Below are positions 16,071-23,803 of a stretch of DNA of 64,000 nucleotides, piece by piece. The stretch covers positions 1-64,000 of the forward strand of contig JACRBJ010000009.1 of the NCBI GenBank assembly GCA_016234555.1. Reading direction: 5' to 3'. A program made the position numbers and the translations under genes. The stretch comes from Chloroflexota bacterium (GTDB taxonomy: Bacteria > Chloroflexota > Anaerolineae > Anaerolineales > Villigracilaceae). The notes under the pieces were generated by a model, which was not told the DNA's origin, did not search any database, and saw only the letters and a program-made list of their open reading frames with translations. Every line of letters starts with the position of its first letter. The stretch's first letter is position 1.

Positions 16071-16772
16071 TTACGCAGGCGCTGTGGCTTTCTTCTTTTT
16101 TGCGGCGGCGCGTTGGGCGGCGGTCTTCGAGGTGCGGGCGGCGACGCCCAGCTTTTCCAGCAGTTGCGGTTTCTCCCGCAGCGCCACGCGCGCGATCTTC
16201 AGGTATTGAGCCAGCCATGCGTCGAGGTTCGACAGGGCGGTGTTCTTGCTGGCGGTCGCATTTTGCGCCGCGCCCTTGGCAGCTTCCTGCCTTCGGTTGG
16301 CTTCCTCGTAGGCGCGGACTTTGGCGAGTTCGCCTTCCAGTTTCTCCGGGGTGTAACCGTAATCGGCAATGGACGGGGCAAGCGCGGCGTTCTCGAAGAG
16401 GGTGTTTGCGGCGGCGAGGAAACTCGCAGTCGTGCGCGGCATGCTCCCCTTCAAACCGAGCGTCGTCAGGCGGCTTTCCTCGTTCTTGAAGACGGCGCGG
16501 GAAACCTTCGCCAAATCCTGATAGGCGTTCTGCGCCAGTTTCTGCGCCTGACGCGCCTCCGCGCTGAGAGTTTCCTGCTCCCCGGCTGCCGCCTCCGCCG
16601 CATTGGACGCAGCCTGAGCTTCCTCGTAGAGCGCCAAACCCTCGTTCAGCTTTGCGGCGGGGTAGCCGAAATTAGCCACCAGAGACGCGATCTCGGTGTC
16701 GCCGATGCTGTTGGAAATGGAAAGATGCGCGGCGTTCAGCCGCTCTGCAATGGATTTTTTGGGACCGGGCAT
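16071..16772 (-). CDS. Alanine-rich helical protein with a basic C-terminal tail
   Basis: This protein of about 233 residues is rich in Ala, Glu and Lys and predicted largely helical. It ends in a Lys/Ala tail (AAQRAAAKKKKATAPA) like histone H1-type tails. Two similar halves can be seen: NFGYPAAKLNEGLALYEEAQAA and DYGYTPEKLEGELAKVRAYEEA look like an internal duplication. The start at 16772 is chosen for its strong AAAGGAGG site. I do not recognise a named family. DNA or envelope association is only suggested by composition. Confidence 0.62.
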   Translation of the reverse strand: MPGPKKSIAERLNAAHLSISNSIGDTEIASLVANFGYPAAKLNEGLALYEEAQAASNAAEAAAGEQETLSAEARQAQKLAQNAYQDLAKVSRAVFKNEESRLTTLGLKGSMPRTTASFLAAANTLFENAALAPSIADYGYTPEKLEGELAKVRAYEEANRRQEAAKGAAQNATASKNTALSNLDAWLAQYLKIARVALREKPQLLEKLGVAARTSKTAAQRAAAKKKKATAPA

Positions 16773-16870
16773 GATTTTTGCCTCCTTTGGCATAAAAAAT
16801 AACAGACCAAAACGATGCCTCATGACCGTGCATCCCCCTGATTCTGACTAAATTCCGACTTCCGCGACTT

Positions 16871-17080
16871 GCAATGCGACTCCTACTGCTCGCAATGTGT
16901 TTCCTACTGCTTACAACGCGACTCCTGCCACTCGCAATGCGTTCCCTACCGCTTGCAATACGCTTCCTACCGCTTACAGCGCAACTCCTATCGCTCGCAA
17001 CGCGCTTCCTACCGCTTGCAATGCGACTCCTACCGCTCGCAATGCGCTTCCTACTGCTTGCAACTTCCTTGCTACCGCTA
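16871..17080. repeat. 21-bp tandem repeat, about ten units
   Basis: Units of the type GCAATGCG(A/C)(T/C)TCCTACCGCT(T/C) follow one another with an exact 21-nt period and scattered substitutions. Because 21 is a multiple of three, all forward frames and some reverse frames stay open and give heptapeptide repeats. None of these frames has a ribosome site, so I treat the array as a minisatellite rather than a gene. Confidence 0.82.
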
Positions 17081-17212
17081 AAAATGAGGCTGTCGCCTCT
17101 CGACTCCGCACCTGAAACTATACCTCCGCCCGTTTTTCCCCTTACACTGTCCTTGCGTCAACTTGTCTGATATTTGTCTCGACCCACCAAGCGTATTCTG
17201 TCGCCCGTTGTC

Positions 17213-17361
17213 TATTCAACCCGATTGTACACCCATTTTTTACTGAAATCAAAGACTGAGGCAGGGTTTGCTCTGGAACTCATCGAAACCGAGGTGTAGA
17301 AAAGGCTTGACGCGAAGCGTGTCGCAGAATCTCCAGCGTCAGGCACACGCTGTGTTGGGCG
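17213..17361 (+). other. Candidate attC-like recombination site
   Basis: The segment ends in GTTGGGC (17354-17360), which fits the integron R' consensus GTTRRRY. ATTCAAC at 17213-17219 fits the R'' consensus RYYYAAC. Between them are dyads, including CAGCGT...ACGCTG and ACGCGAAGCGT. The roughly 148-nt length is slightly above the usual attC range and the outer arms pair imperfectly, so the call is tentative. It abuts the AT-rich island that carries the integrase. Confidence 0.35.
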
Positions 17362-17389
17362 CTTTTTTATTATTAGATGACTTGCCCAA

Positions 17390-17932
17390 TTAGAATGGAA
17401 TATCATCTTCTGGTGGAAACTCTGCCATAAATTCTGATTCACCAAAATCTATCTTTTTAGCCTCTGCGCGAATTTCACTCTGCTTTACAATTTTTTCTTG
17501 ATGGCTCTTTATATATTCAAGATATTTATCTACTATGTGCCCATTATACTCATTACGATAATCTCTCGAATTTCCAATAAAATTTATGCTTGGCAATATA
17601 GCCGAAATCATTTCACTTTCAATATCTTTCAAGTTTGTGCTTGATGAATCTAAAAATTGGTTACTTTCCTCGACGGTCCAAAGATCAATGTCCCACTTAT
17701 AAGATTTTGGCATGTTCTGAATAATATGGCTTCCTATTGAGTCGTATGAAATCCACTCGTCATAGACATTCTTAACCATTCTGCCATTTGCCCCAAACCA
17801 GCGATACCAAACATTGGTCTTGCTTATCCCAACATAATATATATTTTCTTTTTCTCTAACAACATATAAAACAATCTTGTCGTCAGGGAAATAATCAGGG
17901 TCTATAAATTTTTCAAAAGATAGAGTATACAT
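17390..17932 (-). CDS. Hypothetical protein with a GIY-YIG-like N-terminus
   Basis: This 180-residue protein is AT-rich compared with its neighbours. Residues 20-50 read VLYVVREKENIYYVGIS followed by WYRWFG. This resembles the YV-G-S and Arg helix of GIY-YIG nuclease-fold proteins, and a later DIESEMISAILPSINFIGN could hold the acidic residue. The match is weak, so activity is not claimed. It is divergent from the integrase gene and shares its base composition, which suggests the two arrived together. Confidence 0.55.
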   Translation of the reverse strand: MYTLSFEKFIDPDYFPDDKIVLYVVREKENIYYVGISKTNVWYRWFGANGRMVKNVYDEWISYDSIGSHIIQNMPKSYKWDIDLWTVEESNQFLDSSSTNLKDIESEMISAILPSINFIGNSRDYRNEYNGHIVDKYLEYIKSHQEKIVKQSEIRAEAKKIDFGESEFMAEFPPEDDIPF

Positions 17933-17991
17933 AATTTCCTTTACCTCAATTACCTATCTCCCTATTATAATCACACAAAAAGGTGGTAAAC

Positions 17992-18966
17992 ATGGACAAT
18001 TCATCAAAACAAGATGGCAAAAAACTTCTTGATCAAGTTCGCGATGTAATCCAAAAGAAACATTACTCACCGCGAACAGAGAAAACCTACTTAGATTGGA
18101 TTCGGCAATATATATTGTTTCACAACAAAAAACACCCTCGTGAGATGGGTGTTTCAGAAGTGCAAGCATTCATTTCTCACCTGGCTGGTGAAAGAATTGT
18201 CTCACCATCAACTCAAAATCAGGCATTGAGTGCCATTATATTTCTTTATAAATATGTCTTATTAATTAATCTCCAAATTCCTACCGACACAATTCGTCCT
18301 GGACAGCTTAAATCACTACCTGTTATTCTCACTCCACAAGAAATACGGGCTGTTATCAAAAACTTGGATGGTGTATCCAAACTTATGACCCAATTACTTT
18401 ATGGTGGAGGCTTACGGGTAATGGAATGTTTAATGCTCCGTGTAAAGGATATTGATTTCAAAAACCATCAAATCCATGTTCATGAAAGTAAAGGTGACGG
18501 AGATCGCCTTACTATTCTCCCAAAAATTGTCGTCGAATCTCTCCAATCACACTTAAGTATAGTAAAGACAATTCACGAAAAAGATCTCATACAAGGATTT
18601 GGTGAAACAACCTTACCCTCTTCATTGATGAAATATTCATCAATGTCAAAAAGTTGGGGCTGGCAATATATATTTCCAGCTCCAACACTTTCCATTGATC
18701 CAATCACTAAAACAGAAAAACGCCATCATGTTCACGAAAGTGGACTTCAAAAAAGCATACGGAAAGCTGCTGAGGAAGCAAAAATAAATAAGAGAGTTAC
18801 TCCTCATACGTTTCGTCACTCATTTGCTGCTCACCTCCTCCAAAATGGATATGATATCCGAACAGTTCAAGAACTTCTCGGTCACAAGGATATCAAAACA
18901 ACCATGATATACACTCAAGTCCTTCAACGTGGGAGCCATGAAGTCAAATCTCCATTAGATGATTAG
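17992..18966 (+). CDS. Integron-type tyrosine recombinase
   Basis: This 324-residue tyrosine recombinase has an N-terminal SAM-like domain (YSPRTEKTYLDWIRQYILFHN) and a catalytic domain with Arg in YGGGLRVMECL, HTFRHSF (H-x-x-R), LLGHKDIKTT and the Tyr in TMIYTQV. Between them is the extra segment typical of integron integrases (LPSSLMKYSSMSKSWGWQYIFPA). The ATG at 17992 is preferred over an upstream GTG because AGGTGG lies six bases before it. It is AT-rich and lies between inverted GTTGGGCG and CGCCCAAC octamers. No clear cassette array follows, so it may be a solitary or reduced integron. Confidence 0.85.
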   Translation: MDNSSKQDGKKLLDQVRDVIQKKHYSPRTEKTYLDWIRQYILFHNKKHPREMGVSEVQAFISHLAGERIVSPSTQNQALSAIIFLYKYVLLINLQIPTDTIRPGQLKSLPVILTPQEIRAVIKNLDGVSKLMTQLLYGGGLRVMECLMLRVKDIDFKNHQIHVHESKGDGDRLTILPKIVVESLQSHLSIVKTIHEKDLIQGFGETTLPSSLMKYSSMSKSWGWQYIFPAPTLSIDPITKTEKRHHVHESGLQKSIRKAAEEAKINKRVTPHTFRHSFAAHLLQNGYDIRTVQELLGHKDIKTTMIYTQVLQRGSHEVKSPLDD

Positions 18967-18994
18967 TGTCTGTGTTGCTGTGGTTTACGCGAAA

Positions 18995-19002
18995 CGCCCA
19001 AC
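18995..19002 (+). other. attC-like core octamer at the right edge of the AT-rich island
   Basis: CGCCCAAC is the exact reverse complement of GTTGGGCG at 17354-17361 and fits RYYYAAC. Together they bracket the integrase and the divergent hypothetical gene. Eight bases can match by chance, so this is suggestive only. Confidence 0.3.
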
Positions 19003-19118
19003 TATGATTTAACCAGCCTGAGTTTGATATAAATTCCTTTGCCATGCGCGGATTATACGCCCGCATTGGCAAGGGGACAATAAGTTGTCTTGTTCCCAAA
19101 TTCCCCGCCTCAAAATCA

Positions 19119-19146
19119 TTGACTCATTTCATATTTCGAGTAGAAT
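19119..19146 (+). promoter_or_regulatory. Lysine-operon promoter (attenuator class)
   Basis: TTGACT (19119-19124), a 16-nt spacer and TAGAAT (19141-19146) are followed by ACCGCCCAAT and then ATG. The same boxes, the same spacing and the block AATCATTGACTCATTTC recur before argG. Close variants precede carA and lysJ. Confidence 0.85.
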
Positions 19147-19156
19147 ACCGCCCAAT

Positions 19157-19294
19157 ATGTTCAGAGATAAAGCAAGCATCCTCATGGAGGCGCGCGCCAA
19201 GCGCAAGCCCAGCCTCGCAACGAAAGTTGTCGGGTTTGGGCTTGTTACGGTTCAGCCAAAAGCCATGAAAAGGATGTCCGGCGTTCGCGCCTAG
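19157..19294 (+). CDS. Leader peptide with Lys-Arg-Lys codons (lysine attenuator)
   Basis: The 45-codon frame starts with an ATG only ten bases after the -10 box, so the mRNA is leaderless or nearly so. It begins MFRDKASILMEARAKRKPSL. AAG-CGC-AAG (19199-19207) sits where the arginine-operon leaders carry CGT-CGT. AAGCCCA (19205-19211), which overlaps the second Lys codon, can pair with TGGGCTT at 19237-19243 or at 19299-19305. The layout is that of ribosome-mediated attenuation sensing charged tRNA-Lys. The terminator at 19321 follows. Confidence 0.7.
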   Translation: MFRDKASILMEARAKRKPSLATKVVGFGLVTVQPKAMKRMSGVRA

Positions 19295-19320
19295 TCTTTG
19301 GGCTTTTCGTTTACCGCATC

Positions 19321-19350
19321 AACGCTCCCCGGCAACGGGGAGCGTTTTTT
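19321..19350 (+). terminator. Attenuator terminator before homocitrate synthase
   Basis: AACGCTCCCCG (19321-19331) pairs with CGGGGAGCGTT (19336-19346) around GCAA, with T6 at 19345-19350. It lies between the leader peptide and the operon, 61 nt before the homocitrate synthase ATG, so it must be conditional. Confidence 0.88.
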
Positions 19351-19362
19351 ATTTCACCCAAA

Positions 19363-19394
19363 GACCTGACAGGTTTTCGAAAACCTGTCAGGTC
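19363..19394. repeat. Perfect 32-nt palindrome (ACCTGACAGGTTTTC family)
   Basis: GACCTGACAGGTTTTC is followed at once by its exact reverse complement. It sits between the terminator and the ribosome site of homocitrate synthase. The same words form a looser inverted repeat at 24928-24995 in the argG leader, which marks a dispersed repeat family. Confidence 0.8.
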
Positions 19395-19410
19395 TGAAAG
19401 AGGAGAACTT

Positions 19411-20793
19411 ATGGTTCAGATTTTGGATACGACATTGAGAGAAGGCGAGCAAACGCCCTACGTCAACTTTACGGTGGACGAGAAAGTCCACATCGCGCAG
19501 ATGCTCGACCGCATCGGCGTGGACATGATCGAAGCGGGCGACCCGTCGGTCTCGAACAACGTGGCGGCGGCGATCAAGCGCATCTCCGCGCTTGGGCTGA
19601 AGGCGGAGATTGTCGCCCACAGTATCGCCTCCCGTTCGGGCATCGACAAAGCCAAAGCCTGCGGCGCGAAGCGCGTGGCGATCTTCTACGCCACCTCTCA
19701 GATTCACCTCGACGCAAAACTGCACAAGACCCACGACGAGGCGATCCGCATCATCACCGAACACATCACCTACGCCCGCAGTCTGGGACTCAACGTCCGC
19801 TACACGCCTGAGGACGCCACCCGCACCGACTTCGAGTTTCTGGTCCAGGTCTGCAACGCCGCCATCGAGGCTGGCGCGGACCGAATCAGCTTTGCCGACA
19901 CGTTGGGCATCATGCAGCCGCACCTTTTCTATGAGCGGGTGAAGGCGCTGCGCGGACGTCTGTTCCCCTGCAAGATCGACCTGCACTGCCACGACGATTA
20001 CGGCCTGGCGCTGGCGAACGCGATGGCCGGGATTCGCGCGGGCGCGGACTGCATCCACACCACGGTCAACGGGATGGGCGAGCGCACGGGCATTCCCGAC
20101 CTGGTCGAGACGGTGGTCGCCTTTCACAACCTCGAAGGGGAGACGAAGTACAACCTCGAACCGCTGGTGGACCTTTCTGCTTTTCTCGAAAAGTCAACGG
20201 GATTTTTCATGGCGGCGAACAAACCCATCACGGGGCAGAACGCGTTCAGCCACAAGAGCGGAGTCCACACCAACGGCGTATTGAAAGACCCGCGCACCTA
20301 CGAGCCGTTTGACCCTGCTGTCATCGGACGCGAGCGCAAGATCGTCATCGACAAATACACGGGCAAGACGGCAGTTGCGGCGCGGCTGGACGAGTACGGC
20401 ATCGAGGTCAGCCCTGCGGAGTTGGAGGTCATCGTCACCCGCATCAAGAACATCGGCGACCAGCGCAAGCAATTGTTCGACGCGGACATTCTCGAAATCG
20501 CCGAACAGGTGACGGGGCGCGAACTGGACGTCATCCCGCACGACATCAACGCGCTCATCATGCTGGAAGTCGAGTCGCACGTTTACACCACGTCGGTCGT
20601 TCGCCGCCTGCGGAGCTTTTCCAACGTCTCGAACATCTACGAGGTCACAGGCGACTACGACATCAGCGCATTTGCCAATGTTGAGAACATGGCGGCATTG
20701 AATAACCTCATCGAGGAAATCCGCACCGTGCAAGGCGTCAAGCGGACGGAGACAAGAATGGTGTTGAAAAAATATAACGGAAATAATAAATGA
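19411..20793 (+). CDS. hcs: Homocitrate synthase with C-terminal RAM (Lrp/AsnC-like) domain
   Basis: This enzyme condenses 2-oxoglutarate and acetyl-CoA to homocitrate, the first step of the aminoadipate lysine route. The 460-residue protein has a TIM barrel with LDTTLREGEQTP, the metal-binding DLHCHDDYG and NGMGERTG. Residues from about 375 to the end (INALIMLEVESHVYTTSVVRRL, then VTGDYDISAFANVENMAALNNLI) look like the RAM effector-binding domain of Lrp/AsnC proteins. Typical bacterial homocitrate synthases of about 375 residues lack this domain. By family logic it could bind lysine for feedback control. It leads the lysine operon, with GAGGAGA before the ATG. The last codons lie in a hairpin repeat. 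Confidence 0.9.
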   Translation: MVQILDTTLREGEQTPYVNFTVDEKVHIAQMLDRIGVDMIEAGDPSVSNNVAAAIKRISALGLKAEIVAHSIASRSGIDKAKACGAKRVAIFYATSQIHLDAKLHKTHDEAIRIITEHITYARSLGLNVRYTPEDATRTDFEFLVQVCNAAIEAGADRISFADTLGIMQPHLFYERVKALRGRLFPCKIDLHCHDDYGLALANAMAGIRAGADCIHTTVNGMGERTGIPDLVETVVAFHNLEGETKYNLEPLVDLSAFLEKSTGFFMAANKPITGQNAFSHKSGVHTNGVLKDPRTYEPFDPAVIGRERKIVIDKYTGKTAVAARLDEYGIEVSPAELEVIVTRIKNIGDQRKQLFDADILEIAEQVTGRELDVIPHDINALIMLEVESHVYTTSVVRRLRSFSNVSNIYEVTGDYDISAFANVENMAALNNLIEEIRTVQGVKRTETRMVLKKYNGNNK

Positions 20794-20855
20794 AGAATGC
20801 AGAATGAAGAATGAAGAATAAAAATTCTGCATTCTGCATTCTGACTTCTTCATTC
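20791..20855. repeat. R1 hairpin repeat between homocitrate synthase and lysT
   Basis: A 5' half made of GAAGAATGCAGAATGAAG words is followed by a complementary half of ATTCTGCATTCTG words ending in TTCATTC. It overlaps the TGA of the upstream gene and ends just before AAAAGGAG of lysT. I call this family R1. Confidence 0.85.
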
Positions 20856-20868
20856 AAAAGGAGTTTTT

Positions 20869-22128
20869 ATGGGCACACTTATCGAAGAAATCTTTTCCCG
20901 CAGAGCGGGACGTCCCGTTCAGGCGGGCGAAATTTTACTGTTGGATGTGGACTACATCATGAGCCACGACAACACCACGCCGCTGGCGATCAAAGCCTTC
21001 CGCGACATCGGCAAGCCGATCCACGACAAGAATCGCATCGTGCTGCACCTCGACCACGCCTATCCAGCGCCGAACGTTTTGGCGGCGGAGAATCACAGGA
21101 AGATCATCGACTTCGTGAAGGAGCAGGAGCTTCCGCATTTTCATCATCAGGGCGTCTGTCATCAGGTGATGTTGGAGGAAGGTTACATCACGCCTGGCGC
21201 AATCGTCATCGGCGCGGACTCGCATTCCAACACCTACGGCGCGATGGGCGCATTCGGCGCGGGACTTGGCTCCACCGAAATTGCCGTGGCATGGGTGACT
21301 GGCAAATGCTGGTTCAAAGTCCCTGAGACGATTCGCATCGGGTTGACGGGCAAAGCCCAAAGCGGAGTCTACGCCAAGGACGTGATGATCTACATTGCGG
21401 GACTGATGGGCATGGACGGCGGCACGTATCGCTCCGTCGAGTTTGGCGGCGAATATATAGAAAACCTGCCGATGCACGAACGCATTGTCTTCCCGAACAT
21501 GTCCACCGAGATTGGCGCGAAGTGCGGCTTGATTGCGGCGGACGAAGTGACGCTGGAATACTTGCGGACTCAAACTCCCGCGCAGGGGAATTACGAAATG
21601 ATTCGCCCCGTGAATCCGCGCTACGAGCGGGTGATTCAGATCGACGTGTCAAAGCTCACGCCTCAGGTTTCGTGTCATCCAGACGTGGATCATGTCAAGC
21701 CGTTGGAAGAAGTCGTCGGGTTGGACGTCCACGAGGTGTACATCGGTACCTGCACCAACGCCCGCTACGAGGACATCGAGATCGTGGCGAACATGCTCAA
21801 GGGGAAGAAGGTCAACCCGTTTACGCGGGTGATTGTCACGCCTGCCAGCGAGCGGATCTATAAGAAGGCGATGAAGAACGGCTTGATAGAAATCCTGATG
21901 GAGGCTGGCTGCACCGTGACGGGGACGGGTTGCGGCGCGTGCATCGGGCGTCACGGCGGAATCCTCGCAGCAGGCGAGCGCGCGCTGACTACCATGAACC
22001 GCAACTTCATCGGACGCATGGGCAGTCCGCTGGCGGAGATTTACCTTGCATCCCCCGCAACGGCAGCAGCAACGGCGCTGGCGGGGAAGATTGCAGACCC
22101 ACGAAATTTAATGCAGAATGCAGAATGA
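20869..22128 (+). CDS. lysT: Homoaconitase large subunit
   Basis: With LysU, this enzyme converts homocitrate via cis-homoaconitate to homoisocitrate. The 419-residue protein belongs to the LeuC/aconitase family. Cys ligands for the 4Fe-4S cluster are visible in YIGTCTNARYEDI and GTGCGACIGRHGG. The substrate side includes DNTTPLAIKAF and HFHHQGVCHQVM. Assignment to lysine rather than leucine synthesis rests on the operon. The C-terminal residues NLMQNAE come from the R1 repeat that holds the stop codon. Confidence 0.88.
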   Translation: MGTLIEEIFSRRAGRPVQAGEILLLDVDYIMSHDNTTPLAIKAFRDIGKPIHDKNRIVLHLDHAYPAPNVLAAENHRKIIDFVKEQELPHFHHQGVCHQVMLEEGYITPGAIVIGADSHSNTYGAMGAFGAGLGSTEIAVAWVTGKCWFKVPETIRIGLTGKAQSGVYAKDVMIYIAGLMGMDGGTYRSVEFGGEYIENLPMHERIVFPNMSTEIGAKCGLIAADEVTLEYLRTQTPAQGNYEMIRPVNPRYERVIQIDVSKLTPQVSCHPDVDHVKPLEEVVGLDVHEVYIGTCTNARYEDIEIVANMLKGKKVNPFTRVIVTPASERIYKKAMKNGLIEILMEAGCTVTGTGCGACIGRHGGILAAGERALTTMNRNFIGRMGSPLAEIYLASPATAAATALAGKIADPRNLMQNAE

Positions 22129-22172
22129 TGAATGCAGAACATTCTGCACTCTGCATTCTGTATTCCTCATTC
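22110..22172. repeat. R1 hairpin repeat between lysT and lysU
   Basis: AATGCAGAATGCAGAATG words are followed by ATTCTGCACTCTGCATTCTG words, which can form a long imperfect hairpin. The left half supplies the last codons and TGA of lysT. The right half ends at the AAAAAGGAG of lysU. Confidence 0.85.
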
Positions 22173-22187
22173 AAAAAGGAGACAACC

Positions 22188-22688
22188 ATGAGCAAAGCAT
22201 GGACATTTGAAGACAACCTCAACACCGACGAGATCATCCCTGGACGGTTCAACATTACGATTGACCCGCTCGAACTGGCAAAAAATGTATTTTGTGAGAT
22301 CAAGCCTGACTACGCAAAGAATGTCAAACCCGGTGACGTGATCGTCGGCGGACAAAACTTCGGCTGCGGCTCGTCCCGCGAACATGCCCCGATTGCCATC
22401 AAAGGCTCGCAGGCGAAGTGCGTCATCGCCGCATCCTATGCGCGGATATTTTTCCGCAACTGCGTCAACATTGGACTGCCGATTTTGGAATGTCCCGAAG
22501 CCGCCGCCGACATCACCGAAGGCGACGATGTGGATGTGAACCTCGCCACGGGCGAAATCTTCAACCGCACCAACGGACATCAGTATCAAGCGCGTCCGCT
22601 CCCGCAGTTTGTGCTGAAAATCGCCGAGGCGGGCGGGATTGTGAACTTTTTGAAAGAGCACGACATACAGGAGCTAATGCAGAAGTAA
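22188..22688 (+). CDS. lysU: Homoaconitase small subunit
   Basis: This 166-residue LeuD-like swivel domain shows [15 protein letters not shown] near the start and [14 protein letters not shown], the active-site serine loop. It forms the homoaconitase complex with LysT. The ATG at 22188 has AAAAAGGAG seven bases upstream. A longer in-frame upstream extension is read through the repeat and is rejected. Confidence 0.9.
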   Translation: MSKAWTFEDNLNTDEIIPGRFNITIDPLELAKNVFCEIKPDYAKNVKPGDVIVGGQNFGCGSSREHAPIAIKGSQAKCVIAASYARIFFRNCVNIGLPILECPEAAADITEGDDVDVNLATGEIFNRTNGHQYQARPLPQFVLKIAEAGGIVNFLKEHDIQELMQK

Positions 22689-22751
22689 AGAAATGAAGAA
22701 GTAGGAATGAAGAATAGAAATTCTGCACTCTGCATTCTACATTCTGCATTT
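22686..22751. repeat. R1 hairpin repeat between lysU and homoisocitrate dehydrogenase
   Basis: AAATGAAGAAGTAGGAATG words are followed by ATTCTGCACTCTGCATTC words. The following gene has no clear ribosome site, and the repeat reaches to within nine bases of its ATG. Confidence 0.8.
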
Positions 22752-22759
22752 GAATTGCC

Positions 22760-23758
22760 ATGACCTACAAAATCACCCTCCTCCCTGGCGACGGCATTGG
22801 ACCCGAAGTGATTGCTTCTGCTCGCGAAGTATTGACAGCCCTCCCGCTTGAATGGGATTTCACCGAATGCGGAATCGGCTACGGCGAATACCAGCGCTCT
22901 GGTTCGCCCCTGCCTGATGCCACGCTTCAAGCCATTCGGGATGCGGACGCCGCGCTGTTCGGCGCAGTCACCACGCCGCCCAACATCCCCAATTATTTTT
23001 CACCCGTCGTGCGGATGCGCCAGTCGCTGGACTTATACGCCAACTTGCGACCCAATCGCTCGATTCAGCATCCATCGTCCCGCCCTGGCATTGACATGCT
23101 CATCGTCCGCGAGAACACCGAAGGCTTGTACTCAGGCATCGAGCGGACAGAAGACGACGGGAACCGTGCCATCACCGAACGGGTCATCACCCGCAAAGGC
23201 TCGGAGCGAATTCTTCGCAAGGCGTTCGACACTGCTCGCCAACTGGGACGCAAAACAGTCCACGTAGTTCACAAAGCCAATGTATTGCGCCAAACCTGTG
23301 GTCTCTTCCGCTCGGTTGCACTGGAAGTGGCAAAGGAGTATCCTGAAATTGCCATGCAGGAAATGCTCGTAGACACCTGCGCGATGGAACTCATCCGCGC
23401 CCCTGAGCAGTTCGAGATTATCGTCACCACCAATTTGTTTGGCGACATCCTCAGTGACGAAGCCTGTATGTTGGTCGGCGGACTTGGGGTTGCGGCGTCG
23501 GGAAACATCGGTGCGGATGCGGCAGTCTTCGAGCCAGTCCACGGCAGCGCCCCAACTTTGGTCGGCACGGGCAAGGCGAATCCCACCGCCACGTTTTTTG
23601 CTGCCGCCATGATGTTGGATTATCTCGGTGAAGCGGCGCAAGCTGCCCGCCTGCGAGCCGCCGTCGAAGCCTGTATTGCCGAAGGACAAGTCACGCCCGA
23701 TTTGGGTGGCACATTGACGACAAGTGAAATGACGGAAAAAATCAAATGTAGAATGTAG
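22760..23758 (+). CDS. hicdh: Homoisocitrate dehydrogenase
   Basis: This enzyme oxidatively decarboxylates homoisocitrate to 2-oxoadipate with NAD. The 332-residue protein is of the isocitrate/isopropylmalate dehydrogenase family: GDGIGPEV, RMRQSLDLYANLRP (substrate arginines), IVRENTEGLYSG, and the metal-binding NLFGDILSDEACMLVGG. Operon position favours homoisocitrate over isopropylmalate. No Shine-Dalgarno is evident. The gene may be translated by coupling to lysU or by an unusual start. The last residues (KCRM) fall in an R1 repeat. Confidence 0.87.
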   Translation: MTYKITLLPGDGIGPEVIASAREVLTALPLEWDFTECGIGYGEYQRSGSPLPDATLQAIRDADAALFGAVTTPPNIPNYFSPVVRMRQSLDLYANLRPNRSIQHPSSRPGIDMLIVRENTEGLYSGIERTEDDGNRAITERVITRKGSERILRKAFDTARQLGRKTVHVVHKANVLRQTCGLFRSVALEVAKEYPEIAMQEMLVDTCAMELIRAPEQFEIIVTTNLFGDILSDEACMLVGGLGVAASGNIGADAAVFEPVHGSAPTLVGTGKANPTATFFAAAMMLDYLGEAAQAARLRAAVEACIAEGQVTPDLGGTLTTSEMTEKIKCRM

Positions 23759-23792
23759 AATGATGAATGCGGAAGGAAAAATTCTTCATTCT
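23744..23792. repeat. R1-type repeat between homoisocitrate dehydrogenase and lysX
   Basis: AATGTAGAATGTAGAATGATG words are followed by a short ATTCTTCATTC half. It covers the end of the dehydrogenase gene and stops at the CTGGAGA ribosome site of lysX. Confidence 0.75.
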
Positions 23793-23803
23793 CTGGAGAC
23801 CCC

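Noticed and set aside
16871..17080. A CRISPR array
   Set aside because: Units are contiguous 21-mers with no unique spacers and no cas genes nearby.
16869..17170. Genes read through the 21-bp tandem repeat (three forward frames)
   Set aside because: All frames are open only because the period is a multiple of three. There is no ribosome site and no family match.
19141..19410. A T-box riboswitch in the amino-acid leaders
   Set aside because: No T-box sequence (AGGGTGGNACCGCG-like) or specifier-loop layout is present, while a leader frame with pathway-matched codons is.
21930..22187. An N-terminal extension of LysU
   Set aside because: The extra residues come from another frame of lysT and the R1 repeat. 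The ATG at 22188 has a strong ribosome site.
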